34,423 nt of DNA, from NCBI GenBank assembly GCA_903930545.1, contig CAIYZB010000261.1:1-34423 (forward strand), in the 5' to 3' direction. The DNA comes from an uncultured Alphaproteobacteria bacterium (GTDB lineage Bacteria; Pseudomonadota; Alphaproteobacteria; Caulobacterales; Caulobacteraceae). The position numbers and the translations under genes are program-made. Positions 28,130 through 34,423 of the stretch are shown piece after piece. The first letter of the stretch is position 1, and each line of letters opens with the position of its first letter. A model generated the notes under the pieces. That model was not told the origin of the DNA and made no database searches. It saw only the letters and a list, made by a program, of their open reading frames with translations.

Positions 28130-30307
28130 TCAGGTCAGGGCGGCTGACATGGCCTCGAACAGCAGTTCGACCTTGATGGGTTTGGCCACGATCCCGGTCA
28201 TGCCGGCACTGGCATAGTCCTGGGCCTGATGGGTCATGGCATTGGCCGTCAGCGCAATGATCGGGGTCCTGGCCCGGCCAGATTCAAGCTCGCGGGCGCG
28301 AATGATGCGGGTGGCCGTGGTGCCGTCCATCACCGGCATCTGGACGTCCATGAGGATGAGATCCCACTCCTCTCGCTCCCAGGCAGCCACCGCATCCTCG
28401 CCATTGACCACCATGACCGGTTCGATCCCGGCCTGGCTCAGCAGGGTTCTCAGGACCAGCTGGTTGACCGCATTGTCCTCCGCCGCCAGCACCTTGAGGC
28501 CTTCCGGCGCGGGATCAGTGGCGGATGTCGGCCCAGCGCCTGCAGCGGCCTCGGAAACCTCGACACGGGTCATGGGAAGCTCCACCGTGAAGCAGCTGCC
28601 CTGGCCAACAACACTGGCGGCCCGGACGTCACCGCCCATGGCCCGGCACAGCTCCCGACAGATGGCAAGCCCCAGGCCTGTGCCGCCGAACTGACGTGTG
28701 GTCGAGGAGTCCACCTGACTGAATTTTTCGAACAGCCTCTCGATCTGCTCGGCATCAATACCGATCCCTGTGTCCTCGACCTCGAAGCTCAGCCGATCCG
28801 CGATCGCCCGGACCCTGATTGTGACCCCGCCCTTGCGGGTGAACTTTATGGCGTTGGAGATCAGGTTGTAGAGGATCTGGCGCACCCTCACCGGGTCGCC
28901 CCGATAGCTGCCCAGCAAGGCGTCGGGGATATCGATGTCCAACCTCAGACCCTTGGCCTCGGCACTGGCCCCGAGGGTCATGCGCGCGGCATTCACCAGC
29001 TCGGCCAGATCGAAAACCCCGTCCTCGAGATCCAGTTTGCCGGCCTCGATCTTGGACAGGTCCAGGATGTCGTTGAGGATCATCAGCAGGGTCCCGCCGG
29101 ACTGACCTATGACCTGAAGTCTCTGGCGCTGTTCGTGGGACAGGTCGTCATTGTTCATCGCCTGGACCATTCCGAGCACGCCATTGAGGGGTGTACGGAT
29201 CTCGTGGCTCATGGTGGCGAGGAACTGACTCTTGGCCTGATTGGCAGCCTCTGCGGCAAGGACAGCGGCCTCCTGGGCCCGGGCTGCCTTGAGGGTTTCG
29301 GTGACGTCAACAAAGGTGGCGATACAGTTGTGCCAGGGATTGTCGCCATCGGGCACGGTGCGGACATGGACCCGAACCTCGATCACCCGACCGTCGCGGC
29401 GGATGATGTGGCTGTCGAAGGGGGCAAACAGGCCATCTGGACCAACCTCGTTCAGACTGCGGCAGAAGCCCTTCAGGAAGTCCGCATCCAGCTGGCTTGG
29501 GTCCAGGGCCCCATAGAACTTGTCGACCCCGAACAGGTCTTCTGCCGCATGGTTGGCCCCCATGAAGAACATGACCCTGACGGCCTCGCGCACGTCCCCA
29601 AGGGCGACCAGCAGCCGATCACCCAGCCGGGGCTCTCCGGCCTCGGCATAGCTGCGGATGCGCTCATACATGCCGGTGCCGTTGAAAGAGATCTGGGCCA
29701 GGGGGCTGCGCTCGAACAGCAGGGTCGAGCGGGCATGGGCCTCGTGGAGGGCGGTGTGCTCCCGGGTCAGGGTATTGGCCAGGGTCCAGAGAAAAATCAC
29801 ATAGATCACCACCCCGGTTTCCAGCGCCAGACCACTGACCAGATCGATGGGATAGCCAGCCACCAGGGCGGCAAAGGGTGTGACCATGACCATGATCAGG
29901 GATGAGCTGCCGACGGACGCCGCCGTAGCGGCCGGCCATCCGCGGGTCATCAGGGTATTGTTCAGGGTACTGGCACAGACCACCAGCATGCCGCCTGCCA
30001 GACTGACCGGGGACGGGTGCATCACGATCAGAAGACCCGAGAGGGCAAATGCGGCGGTCGAGAATCCCTTGGCGATCAGGGCAACCCGCCTCAGTCTCAG
30101 ATTCTGCATATCCCGTGACAGGCCACGGAACAGTCCGGCATCGAAGAGCTGCAGGCCGACACAGGTCAGAAACCAGCAGATGACGATCCAGGATGGGTCC
30201 AGGATCCAGGCCAGGACCAGAACGATCACATCCTGCACGATGCGGATCGGTAGTCCCTGGTAGCGCCAGTGGACCACACGATCGATCGACTGCTGCTCTA
30301 CGTTCAC
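28130..30307 (-). CDS. Hybrid sensor histidine kinase (TM-PAS-HisKA-HATPase-REC)
   Basis: PAS-like region ending [86 protein letters not shown]. Confidence 0.93.
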   Translation of the reverse strand: MNVEQQSIDRVVHWRYQGLPIRIVQDVIVLVLAWILDPSWIVICWFLTCVGLQLFDAGLFRGLSRDMQNLRLRRVALIAKGFSTAAFALSGLLIVMHPSPVSLAGGMLVVCASTLNNTLMTRGWPAATAASVGSSSLIMVMVTPFAALVAGYPIDLVSGLALETGVVIYVIFLWTLANTLTREHTALHEAHARSTLLFERSPLAQISFNGTGMYERIRSYAEAGEPRLGDRLLVALGDVREAVRVMFFMGANHAAEDLFGVDKFYGALDPSQLDADFLKGFCRSLNEVGPDGLFAPFDSHIIRRDGRVIEVRVHVRTVPDGDNPWHNCIATFVDVTETLKAARAQEAAVLAAEAANQAKSQFLATMSHEIRTPLNGVLGMVQAMNNDDLSHEQRQRLQVIGQSGGTLLMILNDILDLSKIEAGKLDLEDGVFDLAELVNAARMTLGASAEAKGLRLDIDIPDALLGSYRGDPVRVRQILYNLISNAIKFTRKGGVTIRVRAIADRLSFEVEDTGIGIDAEQIERLFEKFSQVDSSTTRQFGGTGLGLAICRELCRAMGGDVRAASVVGQGSCFTVELPMTRVEVSEAAAGAGPTSATDPAPEGLKVLAAEDNAVNQLVLRTLLSQAGIEPVMVVNGEDAVAAWEREEWDLILMDVQMPVMDGTTATRIIRARELESGRARTPIIALTANAMTHQAQDYASAGMTGIVAKPIKVELLFEAMSAALT

Positions 30308-30399
30308 GGACGCACTCCGGCGGTTTCAGTCAGAAGCCGGCCATGGTCTTGCTGTTTGCTGAATTTGCAGCCGCAGACCACCGAGGTGCGACAATTTGC

Positions 30400-30419
30400 C
30401 CGGCGGGCCAAGCCGCCGG
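30400..30419 (-). terminator. Hairpin immediately 3' of chemoreceptor gene; possible terminator
   Basis: CCGGCGG-6 nt-CCGCCGG, 7-bp perfect stem abutting the stop codon at 30420; weak U-tract. Confidence 0.35.
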
Positions 30420-32213
30420 TCAGGCGGCCGCCAGGTCCCGGAAAAAGGTCTCGGCTTCAGCGCTCAGAATGCGGGTCGCCTCATTGACCTGATTGGAGGT
30501 CTCGAGCAGGCGACGGCTGGAGGCCCCGGCCTGGGCGGTGGAATCCGCCATGATTCCCACACCGGCCGCTGCATCATCGGCACCCCGTGCGGCACCGGTC
30601 GCCCGCTCGGAAATGTCGCGGGTCGTGGCGTACTGTTCCTCCACCGCCGAGGCGAGGGCCGCACAGATCTCGCGTACCTGGGAGATGACCTGGGTGACAG
30701 AGCGCACGCCATTGGCGGTCGTGCGGCTGACCTCCTGGATCTCGGCCACGCGACGGGAGATGGTTTCCGTGGCCTGGGAGGTCTGGGTTGCAAGTTGCTT
30801 GACCTCAGCGGCCACAACCGCAAAGCCCTGTCCTGCCTGACCCGCCCGCGCCGCCTCGATGGTGGCATTCAGCGCCAGGAGGTTGGTCTGGGAGGCGACC
30901 TCACTGATCAGGGTGGTGACATCCTCAACCTGCTGGGCGGCATCGGACAGGCGTTCGACGACCCGTTCTGTCTGCGACCCGATGGCCTCGGCCTCGGCGG
31001 AGATCTGGGCGGACTCTGCTACCCGCCGGGAGATTTCCTCCACGGCGCTGCGCAGCTGGGTGGTGGCGATGGCGATTTCCTGGACATTGGAGGAGGCGAA
31101 GCGGGCGGCCTCATCGGCCTGTCCTGCCTGAATGGCTGCACTGCTGGCATTGCTGTCCAGGGAGACGGCGGCCTGATGCAGGTCGCCGGAAGAGGTGGTG
31201 AGTCCGGCAATGACCCGCTCCAGGGTGCCGGAAAAGGCTCCTGTGATTTCTCTCAGGCGGATGGACCTCTGGTCGGCATTGGCCCGGTCTGCCTCCCGAT
31301 CGGCCTGGATGCGGCGCTGTTCGAGGCCCGCGGCCCGGAAGTGCGCCACGGCCGTAACCATGTCCCCCAGTTCGTCGCGGTGGGCATAGGCAGGAACCTC
31401 GCGACTGTAATCGCCCTCGGTGAGCCGGCCCATATAGTTAGCGAGCCCGTTCAGAGGGGACAGGACGCGGTTGCGGATCATGACCAGAACTGTGACGCCG
31501 CCGCCGATGGCGACACTGGCTGCAATGAAGGCCACGATCATCACCAGCAGCTGGCGGGCTTCAAAGGCCTTGTGGTCCTTCGCGACCCGGGCCTCAAACT
31601 TCTGCTGGGTGTCGGCGAGGGACCCGGCGATAGCCTGGACCTTCTTGCCCAGACCCTCGGCCGCGGCGTCAAAACCCGGCATCATCGGATTGCCAGCCGC
31701 TGGCCCGCCAGCGACATAGGCACGGGCCATGGTCTGGCCGGTCTTGTAGTAGGATGGAAACTCAGCCGCTGCCCCGTCCAGGGCCGCTACGACCTCGGCA
31801 GCCTTGAGGCGCACCGCAATCTCGCGAGCCTTGGCAACGTCGCGATTGAAATCGGCTGCAGAGCTTGCGGCCTCATCCCAGCCACCGTCGAGCCCGCCGG
31901 TGGCACGGGTCGCAGACACGTCCTGCAGGTATTGCTGGACCTGAACGATGTCGAGTTCGACGTCCTTGCCCAATGCCACCAGGATGAGCAGATCATCACG
32001 GATCTGGTCCTGAGCCTGCATTTCCCGCTTCATGGCCGCAGACTGGTTGAGCGCGACTCCGACGGTAATGATGGCACAGAGGGCGACGGCGGCAGCCAGG
32101 CTCCCGATCGCCAGCATGACAAAGCGTTCGATGCCACGACCACCAGATGCTGACTTGAGAATTGCGTTCACCTTGACCCCCAGGCTGAATTCCAGAGCCC
32201 CACCAAAACCCAT
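30420..32213 (-). CDS. Methyl-accepting chemotaxis protein (helical-bundle-type sensor, HAMP)
   Basis: Two TM segments, [42 protein letters not shown], tip [31 protein letters not shown]. Confidence 0.92.
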   Translation of the reverse strand: MGFGGALEFSLGVKVNAILKSASGGRGIERFVMLAIGSLAAAVALCAIITVGVALNQSAAMKREMQAQDQIRDDLLILVALGKDVELDIVQVQQYLQDVSATRATGGLDGGWDEAASSAADFNRDVAKAREIAVRLKAAEVVAALDGAAAEFPSYYKTGQTMARAYVAGGPAAGNPMMPGFDAAAEGLGKKVQAIAGSLADTQQKFEARVAKDHKAFEARQLLVMIVAFIAASVAIGGGVTVLVMIRNRVLSPLNGLANYMGRLTEGDYSREVPAYAHRDELGDMVTAVAHFRAAGLEQRRIQADREADRANADQRSIRLREITGAFSGTLERVIAGLTTSSGDLHQAAVSLDSNASSAAIQAGQADEAARFASSNVQEIAIATTQLRSAVEEISRRVAESAQISAEAEAIGSQTERVVERLSDAAQQVEDVTTLISEVASQTNLLALNATIEAARAGQAGQGFAVVAAEVKQLATQTSQATETISRRVAEIQEVSRTTANGVRSVTQVISQVREICAALASAVEEQYATTRDISERATGAARGADDAAAGVGIMADSTAQAGASSRRLLETSNQVNEATRILSAEAETFFRDLAAA

Positions 32214-32456
32214 TATGGTTAACGGTTGGTAAGTTGTCCCGAGACTGGGAATTTTCGCAGCAGATCGTCTCTTTGCGGAACAAGGGTTTGTCTGTTTTTT
32301 TGGCAGTCTAAGCGCATTTTCCGTGCAGAATTGATCTCAATGTAATCGCTCCGCCAACATCTGCACCGCAAGTAAGACCTAAACCTATTCTTAAGACGAA
32401 CAGTTTCACTCGAAGTCTCAGAATTCCGCCATCTGGCCGTTCAAGGGATATGCGAG

Positions 32457-34391
32457 ATGAAGTTTGTGCATGCGCGCCTCAGCATCGAGGCCCGGCTTGG
32501 GGTTCTCGCCGGCCTCTTTCTCGTCCCCATCCTTCTGCTGATGTGGCTTTTCGTGCAGCAGAGCTGGAAGGACATTTCCTTTGCAGAGCACGAGCTCAGG
32601 GGTGCAGCCTATCTTGAAAAGGTCTGGCCGGGCCTGAGTTCTGCGGCGCGGGGCGAGGCTCCGTCCGCCCAGGTCAATGCCGCCATCGCCGCCGTTGCCG
32701 CCGAGGACGACGCCGTCTTCAGGTCTGGTGAGGCCTCAGCCGCCCTCGCCGCAGCCTCCACCTCCACCGAACGCGTGGCAGCCTCTGCCGCCCTGATCAG
32801 TGCCGTGGCCGACGGCTCCAACCTGACCCTCGATCCCGATCTGGACAGCTTCTACGTCATGGACGCTGTGACCCTGCGCCTGCCTGGCCTGGCCCAGGCG
32901 GCTGTGGACCTCAATGCGGCTGCGGCCTTCCAGGGTCCGGAACGCCAGCGCATCGCCATGACGGCCGCGGCCCTCGGCCAGCTTCGCAACACCGCCGCCG
33001 TGGCCCAGGCCTCCCTCTCGGCCGGGATGAAGGCCAATGCCGATGGCACGACCAGCGCAGCCCTCAAGGCCCGCTCCGAGGCTCTGAGCCTTGCGGTTGG
33101 CAATCTGGCCAATGCTGCACAGGCCCAGATCGACAGCGGGACCGGCCCGGTCTCCCTCGAAGCTGACGAGAAGGCCGTGCTGTCCCAGATCGACCAGACC
33201 TGGACCGCCTCCAATAGCGAACTCACCCGCCTGCTCGAGGCCCGGGTCAAGGGCTTCATGGGCCGGCTCTGGCTGAACCTGGGCCTGGTCGCGGCCTTCC
33301 TCGCCGCCTCCGGTGTCCTTGCAGCCCTGATTGCCCGGGGCATGAGCGGCCGCATCACGGACCTGGTGGGAACCATGGAGCGCCTGCAAAGGGGCGACCT
33401 GGGTGTCCAGGTTCCTCACCGGGCTGACACCAATGAAACCGGCCGGATCGCGGCTGCGGTGGAGTCCTTCAAGGAGGCTGCCATCCAGAAGCAACGCCTG
33501 GAACAGGATGCGACCCAGAACGAACGCGCCGCCGAAGAGGCCAAGCGCCGTGCAGCCCTGGACCTGGCTGACCGCTTCGAGGCCAGCGTCTCCAGCGTCG
33601 TCGCCGTGGTTGCCGCCCGGGCCGCCGAGCTGGAAGAAACCGCCCGCGCCATGGCGACAACGGCCAGCCAGACCAGCGATCAGTCCACCACGGTGGCCGC
33701 GGCCGCCGAGGAGGCCACGGCCAATGTCGCCATTGTCGCAGCCTCCGCTGACGAGATGGGCAAGTCGATCTCCGAAATCGCCCACCAGCTGAGCCGCTCG
33801 ACCACCATTGCCGGTCAGGCCGTGGCCCGGGCCCAGTCCATCAATGAAACCATCGGCCAGATGGCCAAGGCCGCCGAGAAGATCGGTGAGGTGGTCAATA
33901 TGATCTCCGACATCGCCGGTCAGACCAATCTGCTGGCCCTGAATGCCACCATCGAAAGCGCCCGGGCCGGTGAAGCCGGTCGCGGCTTTGCGGTCGTGGC
34001 CTCCGAGGTCAAGGCGCTGGCCACCCAGACTTCCAAGGCCACCGAGGACGTCGCCTCCCAGATTGCCGGCATCCAGCAGATCACCCACGAATCCGTCACG
34101 GCCATCGCCGACATCCAGCGGATCATCGACGAGATGAATGCCTCCTCCGTGGCCATCAATGCCGCCGTCGAGGAACAGTCTGCCGCCACCCGCGAGATCG
34201 CCCGCAACACCAATGAGGCCGCCAGCGGCGCTCAGGACGTGTCGCGCAACATCTCCGGCGTGCTCTACGGGGCCAACCAGACCGGTGCAGCTTCGCAGCA
34301 GGTGGTCTCGGCCTCCCAGGAACTTGGCCAGCAAGCGGACCGTCTGAACCAGGTGGTGCAGGACTTCCTGAGCTCGGTGAGGGCGGCCTAG
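32457..34391 (+). CDS. Methyl-accepting chemotaxis protein (helical sensor, HAMP)
   Basis: [63 protein letters not shown], tip [31 protein letters not shown]. Confidence 0.92.
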   Translation: MKFVHARLSIEARLGVLAGLFLVPILLLMWLFVQQSWKDISFAEHELRGAAYLEKVWPGLSSAARGEAPSAQVNAAIAAVAAEDDAVFRSGEASAALAAASTSTERVAASAALISAVADGSNLTLDPDLDSFYVMDAVTLRLPGLAQAAVDLNAAAAFQGPERQRIAMTAAALGQLRNTAAVAQASLSAGMKANADGTTSAALKARSEALSLAVGNLANAAQAQIDSGTGPVSLEADEKAVLSQIDQTWTASNSELTRLLEARVKGFMGRLWLNLGLVAAFLAASGVLAALIARGMSGRITDLVGTMERLQRGDLGVQVPHRADTNETGRIAAAVESFKEAAIQKQRLEQDATQNERAAEEAKRRAALDLADRFEASVSSVVAVVAARAAELEETARAMATTASQTSDQSTTVAAAAEEATANVAIVAASADEMGKSISEIAHQLSRSTTIAGQAVARAQSINETIGQMAKAAEKIGEVVNMISDIAGQTNLLALNATIESARAGEAGRGFAVVASEVKALATQTSKATEDVASQIAGIQQITHESVTAIADIQRIIDEMNASSVAINAAVEEQSAATREIARNTNEAASGAQDVSRNISGVLYGANQTGAASQQVVSASQELGQQADRLNQVVQDFLSSVRAA

Positions 34392-34394
34392 GGC

Positions 34395-34423
34395 CCCCTC
34401 AGTCCCTTCGGGACAGCTCCCCC
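34395..34423. repeat. Possible left part of a dispersed intergenic palindromic element (truncated by window end)
   Basis: CCCCCTCA-GTCCC-TTC-GGGAC-AGCTCCCCC: 5-bp hairpin flanked by C-rich tracts right after the MCP stop. Confidence 0.35.

Noticed and set aside
32218-32232. CtrA-like TTAACGGTTGGTAA between divergent MCP genes
   Set aside because: The second half-site does not match TTAA at the required 7-bp spacing.
32301-32316. Sigma-54-like TGGCAGTCTAAGCGCA ahead of the third MCP
   Set aside because: Has the GG-N10-GC spacing but mismatches most other consensus positions; would imply a ~130-nt leader. Too weak to call.
28229-34334. Large shadow ORFs opposite the kinase and chemoreceptors (28229-29905 +, 30396-32153 +, 32736-34334 -)
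   Set aside because: All are in the codon-aligned antisense frame of well-supported genes; glycine/histidine/aspartate-rich translations typical of high-GC shadows.

Overview
High-GC alphaproteobacterial chromosomal window, probably Caulobacterales/Phenylobacterium-like (inferred from gene content only). It is densely packed with metabolic and signalling genes. I found no rRNA, tRNA, CRISPR array, prophage or transposase. Main content in order: 3' end of a DUF1343/NamZ-like gene; a D-threonine aldolase-like gene divergent from a PhyH-type dioxygenase; an exported YdcF/DUF218 protein; a minus-strand set of haloalkane dehalogenase, DUF1330 protein and nitroreductase; a GFA-family protein; an argininosuccinate lyase with a Tat-like signal peptide; DUF4199 and TTC38-like TPR proteins; a YghU-like GST; a hybrid histidine kinase; a nitronate monooxygenase; a DUF1254/DUF1214 protein; a glyoxylate-shunt locus (glcB, ScfR/RamB-like regulator, aceA); an FkbM methyltransferase fused to a half domain; cytochrome c with an FNR/FixK box; a Rieske oxygenase; a DUF3237 protein; a tandem HxlR regulator; and a sensory block of three chemoreceptors and a second hybrid kinase. 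The observations most worth follow-up are the apparently exported ArgH homologue, the tandem HxlR regulator, the FkbM fusion, the haloalkane dehalogenase set, the FNR-type box, and several perfect inverted repeats in gene leaders. I did not find a clearly new multi-gene system. All family calls come from motif recognition by eye; no database search was run.
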